DNA of 64,000 nucleotides from CAWVSB01 sp046710535 (GTDB lineage: Bacteria; Pseudomonadota; Gammaproteobacteria; Pseudomonadales; CAWVSB01). Within the stretch, counting starts at the first letter, position 1. Every line of letters starts with the position of its first letter. The notes below the pieces were generated by a model. That model was not told the origin of the DNA, did not search any database, and saw only the letters and a list, made by a program, of their open reading frames with translations. Below, in pieces: positions 16,956-26,489 of this stretch. The stretch lies in NCBI GenBank assembly GCA_046710535.1, contig JBKEHH010000003.1, positions 62,001 through 126,000 on the forward strand, written 5' to 3'. The translations under genes were made by a program, and so were the position numbers.

Positions 16956-17450
16956 ATGATGCGCAATATTAACCAGCCCTGTCCCTGCCAAAACGCCGAA
17001 CAAAGCCCCAAAACCTATAGTCAATGCTGCCAACCCCTGCACCTAGGGACAAAGACAGCAGTGACGCCAGAGCAGCTAATGCGCTCACGTTACGCCGCTT
17101 TTAGCCTAGGCGATGCGCAATACTTGGATAAAACTCACCACGCTAGCCAGCGCAGTACTGACAACACCACTTTAGCCACTAGCCTTGCTAACACCCAGTG
17201 GCACGGCCTAATTATCACCAGCACTAAATCGGGCCATAAACCAACTGAAGGTTATGTGGAATTTATAGCTCGCTATAGCGAAAACCAACAACCTGGCCTG
17301 CTGCATGAAAAGTCACGTTTTGTGAAAGAAAACGAGCAGTGGTTTTATATAGACGGCGAGATAGTTGCAAGCGGCCCAACTAAACTACCCAGCAGAAATG
17401 AGCCCTGCTGGTGTAACAGTGGTAACAAATTTAAAAAGTGCCATGGCTAA
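16956..17450 (+). CDS. YchJ-family protein with SEC-C zinc motifs
   Basis: A 164-residue UPF0225/YchJ-like protein. Two short cysteine motifs bracket a conserved NTF2-like middle: CPCQNAEQ...SQCC at the N-terminus (res 9-25) and the SEC-C motif CWCNSGNKFKKCHG at the C-terminus (C-x-C-x8-C-H), a zinc-binding module also found at the end of SecA. TPEQLMRSRYAAFSLGD is the family's signature segment. It is divergent from fklB and 18 bases upstream of the ComB-like gene, which may be cotranscribed. No biochemical function is established for the family. Confidence 0.92.
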   Translation: MMRNINQPCPCQNAEQSPKTYSQCCQPLHLGTKTAVTPEQLMRSRYAAFSLGDAQYLDKTHHASQRSTDNTTLATSLANTQWHGLIITSTKSGHKPTEGYVEFIARYSENQQPGLLHEKSRFVKENEQWFYIDGEIVASGPTKLPSRNEPCWCNSGNKFKKCHG

Positions 17451-17468
17451 CTCTAGGATTAAAACCAT

Positions 17469-18161
17469 ATGATTATCAACAAACTCGATTTTGTTAATGG
17501 CGCCCAGCAAGCCGAAGGTATCGCTGTAATCATTGACGTATTCAGAGCGTTCTCGGTTGCCTGCTACTGCTATTACCAGGGCGTGCACAAAGTCATTCCA
17601 ATGGGGTCACTAGACGATGCACTATTATTTGAGCAGGCAAATACTAGGGTCTTAAAAATTGGTGAGCGCAATGGTCGTAAACCACCAGAGTTCGACTTTG
17701 GTAATTCGCCTACTGAAATAATGGCGGGCAATGTCAATGATGCAATTATGGTGCAAACCACCCATGCCGGCACCCAAGGTTTAGTTAATGCGCATAATGC
17801 AAGCGAGGTACTAACTGGCGCACTGGTCAACGCTAAGGCAACTATTGAATATATCAAGCGGCAAAACCCTGCGGTGGTCAGCTTGGTACGAATGGGACAT
17901 GAAGCGGCCGCGAGAACGGACGAAGACGATATTTGTGCCGACTACATGGAGGCACTATTACTTAATAAACCATTTGATATTGATTCGATTCGAGCGACAC
18001 TGCTGAATTCTCCCTGTGCACAACGGTTTCTCGACCCAGCGATACCTTGGAACCCCATGTCTGATTTCGACTACTGCACCGACGTTGATCGATTTAATTT
18101 TGCGCTAACGCTAATTACCAGCAGTACCGAAAGACCTTATCTCGAAAAAACACCAAGTTAG
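17469..18161 (+). CDS. comB: 2-phosphosulfolactate phosphatase family protein (ComB-like)
   Basis: A 230-residue member of the ComB family, magnesium-dependent phosphatases named for 2-phosphosulfolactate hydrolysis in coenzyme M synthesis. IAVIIDVFRAFS (near 19-30), FDFGNSPTE, TTHAGTQGL and TDEDDICADYME correspond to family blocks. In bacteria without coenzyme M the true substrate is unsettled, so the sulfolactate role should be treated as a family name only. It follows the YchJ-like gene at 18 bases. Family assignment is confident and function is tentative. Confidence 0.86.
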   Translation: MIINKLDFVNGAQQAEGIAVIIDVFRAFSVACYCYYQGVHKVIPMGSLDDALLFEQANTRVLKIGERNGRKPPEFDFGNSPTEIMAGNVNDAIMVQTTHAGTQGLVNAHNASEVLTGALVNAKATIEYIKRQNPAVVSLVRMGHEAAARTDEDDICADYMEALLLNKPFDIDSIRATLLNSPCAQRFLDPAIPWNPMSDFDYCTDVDRFNFALTLITSSTERPYLEKTPS

Positions 18162-18277
18162 TCACATCAACAGACTATATACACCTCCTAAAATGGACAT
18201 CACTATAGCCTAGCTTTAGTCTTTACCGGCTGAAGCTAACTATTATAATAATCAGATTATCAACAGAGAGTATTTAA

Positions 18278-19081
18278 ATGTCAGACGTTAGTTATAAGAT
18301 TGAGGGATCAGACTTACAATTTGTGGAAGTAACATTGCAGCCAGGCGGTTCAATTGTCGGTGAACAAGGCGCAATGATGTATATGGATGAACACATCGCC
18401 GTAACAACTGTCCTCGGTGACGGCACTGCCGCAAAATTTGGCGCTATTGGACGTTTTTTTAAAGCAATTAAACGTATGTTCACTGGCGAGGCATTATTTA
18501 GTGGCCGTTATAAGAACAATGCAAATACAGCACAAAGAATTGCTTTTGCCACACCCAGTATTAGTAAAATACTAGCGATCGATCTGGCCGAATTGGGTGG
18601 TAGTCTTATTTGTCAAAAAGGCGCCTATTTGGCAGGCGAAGAAGGCACCGAAGTAAAACTGGCCTTACAAAAGCGCCTACGAGTTGGTTTCTTTGGCGGC
18701 GAAGGATTCATTATGCAGCGCATTGAAGGCAATGGCCTGGCATTTATTGGGTCTAGTGGAGCCCTCAAAGAAATGACACTAGAGCCCGGTGAAGTGATAA
18801 AGGTTGATAGCGGCTGTCTAGTCGGCTTATCTCCGAGCGCTGCTTATGAGATCAAATATGCTGGCAAAATGAAAACTGCTTTTTTTGGTGGTGAAGGTCT
18901 ATTTTATGCCAGCGTTACTGGGCCAGGTAAAGTCTGGCTGCAGTCGTTACCTGAAAAGCGCCTTGCGGCGCAACTGGCCACTGCCGTTGGCAAACGTCAG
19001 GGTGGCAAAGTCGGTAAAATTTACCTAGCCATGATAATTATCTATGTCATATATATTATCGCCGCAGGTGCAGGAGCCTAA
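18278..19081 (+). CDS. TIGR00266/AIM24-family protein
   Basis: A 267-residue protein of the TIGR00266 (AIM24-like) family, a beta-rich tryptophan-RNA-binding-attenuator-like fold. Visible family features are LQPGGSIVGEQGAMMYM (21-37), repeated GFFGGEGF/AFFGGEGLF glycine-rich turns, and LEPGEVIKVDSGCLV. Unusually, the C-terminus adds a hydrophobic helix (YLAMIIIYVIYIIAAG), suggesting membrane anchoring. It lies 6 bases before an M48 peptidase gene, so the two are probably one transcript. Function is unknown; mitochondrial AIM24 supports membrane organisation. Confidence 0.85.
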   Translation: MSDVSYKIEGSDLQFVEVTLQPGGSIVGEQGAMMYMDEHIAVTTVLGDGTAAKFGAIGRFFKAIKRMFTGEALFSGRYKNNANTAQRIAFATPSISKILAIDLAELGGSLICQKGAYLAGEEGTEVKLALQKRLRVGFFGGEGFIMQRIEGNGLAFIGSSGALKEMTLEPGEVIKVDSGCLVGLSPSAAYEIKYAGKMKTAFFGGEGLFYASVTGPGKVWLQSLPEKRLAAQLATAVGKRQGGKVGKIYLAMIIIYVIYIIAAGAGA

Positions 19082-19087
19082 ATAAAA

Positions 19088-20176
19088 ATGAGTCAGTTTA
19101 AGGGCATTCTCTATGGCACAGGTTTTCCTTTGGCTGGCGCCAATCACAGCGCCAAGTTTACTAGCGTATCGTTAAAGATAGATAATTTCGATGATATAAA
19201 TCTTAACTCACTGACTGTCAGAGTCGGTGGTTTTGATCACAATCAATTATTTTTTCATTGGGAGGCCGCAAATAAATCTAAATACTCATTCCAACTTGCG
19301 TCTGTTATCGATGCAAAACTGGCCATTAAGCACGCGCCTGACCTATTAACCCCCCATTTTACAATATGGCATAAACGTAGATTTTCCATCTCTACGGTTT
19401 GGACAGTAATTCTCAGCTCTATCGCTATCATCGCAATTGCTAGCGTTTTATTTTGGTGGAAATATGATGAAGTTATTTCATGGGTTGCCAGTCAAGTTAC
19501 TATTGAAAACGAACAAAAACTTGGTGCGTCTATTTTTGAGCAAATGAAAGCAGATGTTGATATTGTCGATGATGGCCTGCCACTAGAAACGTTGAGAGCA
19601 ATCGGTGGAAAACTGACTGCAGACTCGAATTATGACTACCAATGGTATCTTGTAAAAGATACCCAAATTAATGCCTATGCCTTACCCGGTGGCATAATTA
19701 TTGTTAACACTGGGCTTATAACAGCAGTTGAACAGGCCGACGAACTAGCCGCGGTATTAGCACATGAAGTACAACACGTAGAGCAACGCCACTCACTTAA
19801 AAGTTTAATTAATAGTCTTGGCTGGGCTGCTGGCATGATGGTTCTACTCGGCGATGTTAATATTTCTACTGCAGTGATCGTGCATCAACTTGGCAATATG
19901 TACTTTAGCCGTGACAAAGAAAATGAAGCTGATCAACTAGGTGTAGAATTACTAATTGCCGCCGACATTAATCCCAGTGGAATGTTGCGCCTTATGCAGC
20001 GCCTAGAGGAAGTGTCGGATTCAGATATACCAGAGTGGATTTCATCGCATCCGACAACATCTGATCGAATTGATCGGATTAAAAATCTATTAGCAGAAAA
20101 TCCTTGCGCTAGCTGTAAGTCACTCGATTATGACTGGGCTAAAATAGCCAATGACGAAACCATAGCTATTGAGTAA
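19088..20176 (+). CDS. Membrane-anchored M48-family metallopeptidase
   Basis: A 362-residue zinc metallopeptidase. HEVQH (226-230) is the HExxH active site and ENEADQLGVE (278-287) supplies the third ligand (Glu280). A single transmembrane helix (about 103-124) separates a ~100-residue N-terminal cytoplasmic domain from the peptidase. The arrangement matches M48 proteins with an N-terminal domain of unknown role, annotated in many proteobacteria as Oma1/Loi-like. The gene follows the AIM24-like gene by 6 bases. A role in envelope protein quality control is inference. The peptidase call is firm. Confidence 0.9.
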   Translation: MSQFKGILYGTGFPLAGANHSAKFTSVSLKIDNFDDINLNSLTVRVGGFDHNQLFFHWEAANKSKYSFQLASVIDAKLAIKHAPDLLTPHFTIWHKRRFSISTVWTVILSSIAIIAIASVLFWWKYDEVISWVASQVTIENEQKLGASIFEQMKADVDIVDDGLPLETLRAIGGKLTADSNYDYQWYLVKDTQINAYALPGGIIIVNTGLITAVEQADELAAVLAHEVQHVEQRHSLKSLINSLGWAAGMMVLLGDVNISTAVIVHQLGNMYFSRDKENEADQLGVELLIAADINPSGMLRLMQRLEEVSDSDIPEWISSHPTTSDRIDRIKNLLAENPCASCKSLDYDWAKIANDETIAIE

Positions 20177-20271
20177 CAGCAGGACTCTGCAGATACTGCA
20201 ATAGTTTCGTAACAATTCCCGACTAATATGAATTTTATCTTAATGATTATATTACTGGCCAGGGGCAAACA

Positions 20272-21045
20272 ATGGACATAGTTACTATTTCATTAGTTGC
20301 CCTAGTGGCATCTACACTAACCTTGTTTTCAGGCTTTGGCCTTGGCACCTTACTAATGCCCGTGGTGGCAATTTTCTTTCCACTAGACATTGCGATTATG
20401 ATTACCGCCATTGTTCATTTAGCTAACAACTTATTTAAAGCGGCGTTACTTGGCAAAGACGCAAACTTAGGTGTATTGCTGCGCTTTGGTGGCCCAGCTA
20501 TTATTGCAGCCTTAGTCGGCGCAACTCTGCTAAGCCAGCTTTCAATCGGCACACCAATTTTTCAATATTCTGCTTTTAGTAATAATTTTTCTATAGTTCC
20601 AGTGAAGCTGGTCATCGGCACACTCATTCTCGTTTTCGTTTTTCTAGAGCTATCTCCTCTGCTTGCCGAGCTAAAACTAGATAAAAAGTATCTACCGCTG
20701 GGCGGTATTATCAGTGGTTTCTTTGGGGGCCTGTCAGGCCATCAAGGCGCACTGCGCAGCATGTTTTTAATTAAGGCAGGTCTTAGTAAAGAGCAGTTTA
20801 TTGCTACTGGGGTGATGCTAGCGATAATGGTTGATGTGTCACGAATGACTATTTACGGCTGGGATATTGTTCAAACCAATACAGCGATCGCGTGGCCTCC
20901 GGTTATCTGCGCCACTGTTGCGGCCTTTACTGGCGCTTATTTTGGCAAAAAGCTTATTACTAAAGTCACTATTCGATCTATTCAAATCCTAGTATCAATA
21001 CTACTTTCGTTGGCGGCAGCGGGCTTAATACTCGGAATTATTTAG
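20272..21045 (+). CDS. TauE/SafE-family permease
   Basis: A 257-residue integral-membrane protein of the TauE/SafE (sulfite exporter) family with about eight predicted helices. It has the usual duplicated architecture; GGIISGFFGGLSGHQGALRSMFL contains the second-half signature (G-x-x-x-G-x-x-G-x-x-G; named here, not reproduced further). Family members move sulfite, sulfoacetate or other organosulfur anions, but most are untested. No sulfur-metabolism gene is adjacent. A 95-base gap separates it from the M48 peptidase gene. Confidence 0.88.
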   Translation: MDIVTISLVALVASTLTLFSGFGLGTLLMPVVAIFFPLDIAIMITAIVHLANNLFKAALLGKDANLGVLLRFGGPAIIAALVGATLLSQLSIGTPIFQYSAFSNNFSIVPVKLVIGTLILVFVFLELSPLLAELKLDKKYLPLGGIISGFFGGLSGHQGALRSMFLIKAGLSKEQFIATGVMLAIMVDVSRMTIYGWDIVQTNTAIAWPPVICATVAAFTGAYFGKKLITKVTIRSIQILVSILLSLAAAGLILGII

Positions 21046-21107
21046 TCTTTACATAGCGTCTAATCCAGCGCAGTCTTGACATCTAAACATAGCGCACAGG
21101 CAACCTC

Positions 21108-22277
21108 ATGGCAGGCATCTCAACAGAATTAAGCGTCGCGGCAAAGCTCGCATGGCATACTTTCAAAAAGAGGCTAGCTGGCGAGATAGAGCCCCTGCCA
21201 GATTTAGTTAGCTTTAACGATAATATGCAGCTGTTGTTAGATAAGGCTTCTGACGACATTATCGAAAGCTATTACTGGCTAGATATTACCGCTACGCAAC
21301 CTCCTTGGCTGGCCAGCCAAGCACTACTTAAAACGGGTGATAACGTCAGCTGTTTTGCAGCAGGACGAATTTACGCCAATAAATTTCTAGATATCTATGT
21401 ACCTTTGTCAATGCAGATATGGTTCAAAATCGGCGCTGGGGATATTTTTCGTGGCACTCAAGATAGCCACTCTTTTGTGGCCCAAAACAATGGCGCTTTA
21501 CAGTTTGGCAATTACTTCCCCAACGACTGGCAAAGCCCTGCCGGTGACCGCCAACAAGATGATAAAGTTTATGCATCATCTACTGGTGACGCCAAAATTT
21601 TGATTATTAAATGGGCGCTGCCAATGCTAGCGGGGCTTAAACAACTGCTAACTTTAGGCGATGTAGACAATCGCTTAAGCAACGAAATTAGCCGTATCGA
21701 AAGCGGCTCAACTACACCCATCGGCTGGAATTACTTGTGGAATATTGGACCATCAGATATCTACCGCGACCATGCAACAACTAATGACTCTCCCTGCATA
21801 AGCTGTCATACCAACGGTAATACTGGAATACTGCAAAAAGTTGTCGACCTGCCCTTAGATGACAGCAGTGAAATTAGCTGGCGCTGGTGTATGCATCAAC
21901 TGGCCTCCACCATACGAGAAGATGCAGTACCAAGTCATGACTATTTAAGTATCGCGGTTGAGTTTGATAATGGTCGCGACATTACCTATTACTGGAGTAG
22001 TACGCTGGCATTTGAGACCGGTTATGACTGCCCACTTCCTAACTGGAAAGGTAAGGAATACCACGTGGTTGTTCGCAGTGGCGAGCAAGGCTTAGGCCAG
22101 TGGCAAAACGAGCGTCGTAACCTTTATAAAGACTATCAACGCTATATGGGCGAGCCGCCAGCCCGCATTACAAAAATCTGGTTAATAGCCAACAGTTTGT
22201 TTCAACGTAATAATGCTAGCTGCGACTATAGTGATATAGTCTTACACCATGACTGTGACTCACACCAAGTGTTATAG
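21108..22277 (+). CDS. DUF3047-like protein with a CXXCH motif
   Basis: A 389-residue protein in two parts. The N-terminal half (about 75-150) has a beta-rich stretch ending in LQFGNYFPNDW, resembling galactose-binding-like lectin domains. The C-terminal ~140 residues (WRWCMHQLASTIREDAV..., IAVEFDNG, ITYYWSST, RNLYKDYQRYMGEPPARITKIWL in outline) match DUF3047. Between them CISCH (230-234) reads as a c-type heme motif, yet no signal peptide is present, so heme attachment would be impossible by the usual route. A metal site or coincidence is more likely. The DUF3047 match is from memory. Confidence 0.65.
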   Translation: MAGISTELSVAAKLAWHTFKKRLAGEIEPLPDLVSFNDNMQLLLDKASDDIIESYYWLDITATQPPWLASQALLKTGDNVSCFAAGRIYANKFLDIYVPLSMQIWFKIGAGDIFRGTQDSHSFVAQNNGALQFGNYFPNDWQSPAGDRQQDDKVYASSTGDAKILIIKWALPMLAGLKQLLTLGDVDNRLSNEISRIESGSTTPIGWNYLWNIGPSDIYRDHATTNDSPCISCHTNGNTGILQKVVDLPLDDSSEISWRWCMHQLASTIREDAVPSHDYLSIAVEFDNGRDITYYWSSTLAFETGYDCPLPNWKGKEYHVVVRSGEQGLGQWQNERRNLYKDYQRYMGEPPARITKIWLIANSLFQRNNASCDYSDIVLHHDCDSHQVL

Positions 22278-22322
22278 ACTATGGTGTCTAAAATCTGCTA
22301 AAAAAATAAACAGCGGTAGAAA

Positions 22323-23168
22323 ATGGCCACGAAAAAACAATCCAATACTCCAGCATACATCACTATAGATCCACGTAATCGGCATCATGAGATAAGCGAT
22401 GCTTTGGCAACAGATTGGTTTGATAACCATGCGTTTAAAACTGCATGGTCTAATTCAATGTCGATAACTTTTCCCTTAGGCGAAAAATACTTCATCGATA
22501 GTGTTCGTCACTTTGCTGACCAAATTGAAGACCCAAAACTACAACAAGAGATAAAAGGCTTTTGCGGTCAGGAGGGATTTCATCGTCGCGAACATGATCT
22601 CTATAACAAGACCTTATGTAATTTGCGTGGCTATGATCTAGATTATCTGGAAGGACGTCTCGCTAACAAGATCACGCTATCAGAAAAACACTACCCGCCT
22701 ATTCAACATCTTGCCTTTACCGCAGCACTGGAACACATCACTGCAATTATGGCCGAATCTGCACTGGGCGACAAAGATCCGTTAATGAACCAAGCGGACC
22801 CAGCAATGAAAGCATTATGGGACTGGCATGCCGCCGAAGAGATGGAACATAAAGCCGTGGCATTTGATGTTTATCGTGCAGTTGGCGGTACTGAAAAAAT
22901 GCGTAAAAGAGCGCTTCGACAAGCAACAATCTTTTTAAGCGTTGATGTTATTGTTGGCGTTATTCATATATTGCGCAAGGATAAAAAGATGTGGAGTTTG
23001 CGTTTATGGGCTCAAGGCTGGAAGTTTCTTTTCTTTAAAGGCGGCATGCTCCGTCGTATATGGCCAGCATATAAAGCTTATTTTCAAGACGGATTCCATC
23101 CTTGGCAACGCGATACAGAGCACCTGTTAGCCGACTGGAAAACGCGCCAACCGGATATGGCTAGATAA
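22323..23168 (+). CDS. Predicted metal-dependent hydrolase (PF10118/COG3687)
   Basis: A 281-residue protein of the PF10118 family, helical and predicted to hold a ferritin-like di-metal site. Candidate ligands lie in EGFHRREH, ALEHITAIMAES and AAEEMEHKAVAFDVY, in the right order. The N-terminal SNSMSITFPLGEKYFI block is also typical. The catalytic reaction is unproven; membership does not tell the substrate. It lies between the DUF3047 gene and lemA, each with gaps under 50 bases, so it may be part of a longer transcript. Confidence 0.87.
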   Translation: MATKKQSNTPAYITIDPRNRHHEISDALATDWFDNHAFKTAWSNSMSITFPLGEKYFIDSVRHFADQIEDPKLQQEIKGFCGQEGFHRREHDLYNKTLCNLRGYDLDYLEGRLANKITLSEKHYPPIQHLAFTAALEHITAIMAESALGDKDPLMNQADPAMKALWDWHAAEEMEHKAVAFDVYRAVGGTEKMRKRALRQATIFLSVDVIVGVIHILRKDKKMWSLRLWAQGWKFLFFKGGMLRRIWPAYKAYFQDGFHPWQRDTEHLLADWKTRQPDMAR

Positions 23169-23202
23169 TATAACTAACTAATTTATAGGGAGCACCGCAC
23201 TG

Positions 23203-23790
23203 ATGTCATTTATTATTTTTTGTGTACTACTTATTGTCGTAATACTTTTTATTGCTGGTATCTATAACAAACTGGTTACATTAAAAAACCGTTTTCAAAA
23301 TTCGTTCGCTCAAATTGAAGTACAGCTAAAACGTCGCTACGACTTAATACCAAATTTAGTAGAGATCGCTAAAGGCTATATGAGTCACGAAAAAGAAACA
23401 TTAGAAGCAGTAATTAGTGCCCGCAATGAAGCTGCCGCTATTTTAAAAGCGACTGCTGGCAACAACAATAAAAACAACTTATCACAATTAGCCGCAGCCG
23501 AAGGTAGCCTACAAAGCGCATTGGGGAAATTAAATGTTGTAATGGAAGCCTATCCTGATCTAAAAGCCAGCGACAACATGATGCAGCTCACCGAAGAGTT
23601 AACAACAACTGAAAACAGAGTTTCATTTGCTCGCCAAGGATTTAACGATGCCGTAATGGAATACAACAACTACAAACAAAGTTTCCCTCCGGTAATGATC
23701 GCCTCATTCTTTGGTCACAAAAATGATGCCAATTTGTTGGAATTTGCCGATAGCGTGCAAATTCAAGAGGCTCCTAAAGTTTCATTTTAG
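23203..23790 (+). CDS. lemA: LemA-family membrane protein
   Basis: A 195-residue LemA-family protein. An N-terminal membrane helix (about 2-20) is followed by YNKLVTLKNRFQNSFAQIEVQLKRRYDLIPNLVE (family landmark 22-55), then long alpha-helices ending in SFPPVMIASFFG and the C-terminal PKVSF. The function of LemA is not established. It is immediately followed by a HtpX-like M48 peptidase, a pairing seen across bacteria. An AGGGAG ribosome-binding site precedes the ATG. Confidence 0.92.
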   Translation: MSFIIFCVLLIVVILFIAGIYNKLVTLKNRFQNSFAQIEVQLKRRYDLIPNLVEIAKGYMSHEKETLEAVISARNEAAAILKATAGNNNKNNLSQLAAAEGSLQSALGKLNVVMEAYPDLKASDNMMQLTEELTTTENRVSFARQGFNDAVMEYNNYKQSFPPVMIASFFGHKNDANLLEFADSVQIQEAPKVSF

Positions 23791-23798
23791 TTAATTAA

Positions 23799-25709
23799 AT
23801 GAATTTCTTCTCCGCTCAAGATGACGCAAGGCGCAAGACTCGCCTGCTAGTCTTACTGTTTTCCATTGCTGTTATAGCCTTGATTGCCATTACTAATTTT
23901 TTGATCGTAACCGTACTAACATTGGCCGAAGGCAACGGTTATATCGTCACTCAAAGTGTTAATTTTAGCGCTCAACTGCAGTGGAGCCTAATAGCCAAAG
24001 TAAGCATCTTAGTAATATTTGTTATTGCCGTAGTCGTTACCTTTAAGTGGCTACAGCTAAACGCTGGCGGCAAATACGTCGCTGAAGCCTTAGGTGGCGT
24101 GCCACTAACCCCCAACACCGAAAACATCGAAGAAAAACGTGCAATTAACGTGGTAGAAGAAATGGCCATAGCCGCTAATATGCCGGTACCTACCATTTAT
24201 CTATTGGCAAACGAAAAAGGGATAATCGCCTTTGCTGCCGGCAATACTCCAGCCGATGCGGTGATCGGAATAACCCGTGGTGCACTAGATCAATTTAACA
24301 GAGAGCAGCTGCAAGGTGTTGTGGCGCATGAGTTCAGCCACATTCTAAATGGCGACATGCGCCTAAACGGTCGAATGATGGCGATGATAAGCGGCATCAC
24401 GTTTATTACAAAAATAGGCGAAGTTGTCTTACATTCTGGCAGTAATCGCAAAATCTACAGTTCAGGTAAAGGCGCCAGTAATCTAAGCTTTGCTATGCTT
24501 GGTATAGGGCTAGTTATCGTTGGTTGGCTCGGTACATTCTTTGGTAGCTTAATAAAATCGGCCATTAGCCGCCAAAGAGAATTCTTAGCGGATGCCTCTG
24601 CAGTACAATTTACTCGAAACCCTGCAGGCATAGCAGACGCATTGAAAATTATTGGCGGTTACGACAAAGGAGCCAGAATTATAAGCCCTAATGCAGAGCA
24701 AGCCAGCCACATGTTTATCGCCAATGGTCTTATTGGCAAACCTCAATTTCTAACTCATCCACCACTGCCGGCACGAATCAAGCGTATTCAACCAAGCTGG
24801 AATGGAATGATGATTCCGCGCTCAGTAATTCGTTATGAAGAACAGTTAGCGGCGCCAACAGCTACCACTACATCACCGGAAAAATTTATCGCCGCGGCAA
24901 TTTTAGGCGGCGTTGTTACCACCAATACTGACAACAAACAGACTTTAGTAACCGCAGCACGTCAGCAAATCAGTGCACTACCAGAACACATCAATATACT
25001 TGCCCATGATCCTTTAGGAGCCTGCTCAATAGTATTAATGCTATTGCTAGACAAGCAACAAAGTATTGCTGAGGTTCAATTAGGGTTGATTGCTGATGCA
25101 AAAATTAGTGGCTTAGAGCAACAATGCCACACTATCAAAGCTGACATATATGAGCTAAGTGTCGATTTACGCTGGACGCTACTAGAACTTACTTTACCTA
25201 CATTACGAACATTATCGAATAGCCAATATCAAACAGTTAAGCAAACTCTAACTAAGTTAATTAAGACTGACAAAAAAATAGATATGTTTGAATGGTGTGT
25301 GTTTCAAGTCTTTCGTCATTATCTAGCAGCTAACTTTGACAACAAAAAACGTAATAAAACGAAATTTATAACTAAGCATGACGCGATGAAAAGCTATGCC
25401 ATTGTATTGTCTTGCCTTGCCTATCACGCTAGCGTTGATCAACAGATTATAGAGCGTGCGTTTTATCGAGGCACTAATACTGCTGGATTTTATAATGTGT
25501 CGCTGTTGGCTAAAACTGACTGCAGCATTGAAGTTTTTGGGGCAGCCTGCAACAAACTAGCTAACAGTTATCCATTGTTAAAAGCCAAATTGTTAAAAGG
25601 ATTAATAGATTGTGCGAAACAAGATGATATTATTAATAGCCAAGAACAACAAATTATTAAAGCAATAGCAGCGGTAATCGACTCACCCCTGCCTAGCCTC
25701 AATATTTAG
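23799..25709 (+). CDS. HtpX-like M48 membrane metallopeptidase with a C-terminal extension
   Basis: A 636-residue M48 peptidase. Two N-terminal helices (16-38 and 66-84) precede HEFSH (177-181), then a third hydrophobic segment around 232-255 and a second zinc-binding region with REFLADASAVQFTR (Glu ligand). The catalytic unit resembles HtpX, which degrades misfolded membrane proteins. The last ~290 residues are not part of standard HtpX (~290 residues in all); they contain an acidic and helical region resembling a tellurite-resistance TerB-like or degenerate domain, which is uncertain. It is 8 bases after lemA. Confidence 0.88.
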   Translation: MNFFSAQDDARRKTRLLVLLFSIAVIALIAITNFLIVTVLTLAEGNGYIVTQSVNFSAQLQWSLIAKVSILVIFVIAVVVTFKWLQLNAGGKYVAEALGGVPLTPNTENIEEKRAINVVEEMAIAANMPVPTIYLLANEKGIIAFAAGNTPADAVIGITRGALDQFNREQLQGVVAHEFSHILNGDMRLNGRMMAMISGITFITKIGEVVLHSGSNRKIYSSGKGASNLSFAMLGIGLVIVGWLGTFFGSLIKSAISRQREFLADASAVQFTRNPAGIADALKIIGGYDKGARIISPNAEQASHMFIANGLIGKPQFLTHPPLPARIKRIQPSWNGMMIPRSVIRYEEQLAAPTATTTSPEKFIAAAILGGVVTTNTDNKQTLVTAARQQISALPEHINILAHDPLGACSIVLMLLLDKQQSIAEVQLGLIADAKISGLEQQCHTIKADIYELSVDLRWTLLELTLPTLRTLSNSQYQTVKQTLTKLIKTDKKIDMFEWCVFQVFRHYLAANFDNKKRNKTKFITKHDAMKSYAIVLSCLAYHASVDQQIIERAFYRGTNTAGFYNVSLLAKTDCSIEVFGAACNKLANSYPLLKAKLLKGLIDCAKQDDIINSQEQQIIKAIAAVIDSPLPSLNI

Positions 25710-25718
25710 CGGGAAATT

Positions 25719-26480
25719 ATGCCGGAGATTTCTATAGATGATTTTTCTAAATCTATTTTTACTGCCAACAGCGCTGAAGCCAGGCCAATAACTCACGATA
25801 TTTATCAACTCGGTAGCGGCGCACCAGTTGTTATTATTCAAGAGCTACCGGGCATTGGTCAAGAAACTTTATCGTTAGCACAAAAGTTTGTCGACCAAGG
25901 CTTTAGTGTTTATCTGCCTCACCTATTTGGCCCCATAGGGAAAATAAGTATGGCGGGCAATGTGGCTCGCGTCTTTTGTATGCGTAAAGAGTTTCATTTA
26001 TTTAGCGCCAACAAAACTAGCCCCATAGTCGATTGGCTAAAGGCTTTGTGCCAGAAAATAAAAACCGATACTGATACCCAAGGCGTTGGTGTTATTGGCA
26101 TGTGTCTAACCGGTAACTTTGCCATTTCTTTAATGGCTGATGACAGTGTACTAGCAGCCGTTGCAGCGCAACCCTCTATGCCTATTGCAAAGCAAACCGC
26201 CTTACATATGAGTAGCGACGATATCAGCCAAATTAAACAAGGCATTGATTGCAGCGAGGGAATGTATGCTTACCGCTTTGAACATGACCCGATTTGTAAA
26301 GCGGCAAAGTTTGCGGCCTTAGATGCTGAGTTTAATCAGCAGACATCACGTATTAATTTGGTAACCCTGCCAGGCAAAGGTCATTCAGTACTAACATTAG
26401 ACTTTATTGATAAAGAGGGTCACCCGACTCGCCAAGCGCTGGATCAGATTTTTGGTTATTTTTCACGCCAGCTTAATTAA
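25719..26480 (+). CDS. Dienelactone hydrolase-family protein
   Basis: A 253-residue alpha/beta-hydrolase of the dienelactone hydrolase type. GMCLTGN supplies the Cys nucleophile in the G-x-C-x-G elbow, and GKGHSVLT provides the catalytic His. VVIIQELPGIG is the conserved early strand-loop. It starts 9 bases after the HtpX-like gene and may be cotranscribed, though the function looks unrelated. The family includes broad carboxyl-ester and lactone hydrolases, so a dienelactone substrate should not be presumed. It converges on the enoyl-CoA hydratase gene with a 9-base gap. Confidence 0.87.
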   Translation: MPEISIDDFSKSIFTANSAEARPITHDIYQLGSGAPVVIIQELPGIGQETLSLAQKFVDQGFSVYLPHLFGPIGKISMAGNVARVFCMRKEFHLFSANKTSPIVDWLKALCQKIKTDTDTQGVGVIGMCLTGNFAISLMADDSVLAAVAAQPSMPIAKQTALHMSSDDISQIKQGIDCSEGMYAYRFEHDPICKAAKFAALDAEFNQQTSRINLVTLPGKGHSVLTLDFIDKEGHPTRQALDQIFGYFSRQLN

Positions 26481-26489
26481 CAATACCAA

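Noticed and set aside
16884..17042. A membrane-anchored, longer FklB
   Set aside because: The frame is open but homologues start at MSDKYG; the upstream part is antisense to the beginning of the YchJ gene.
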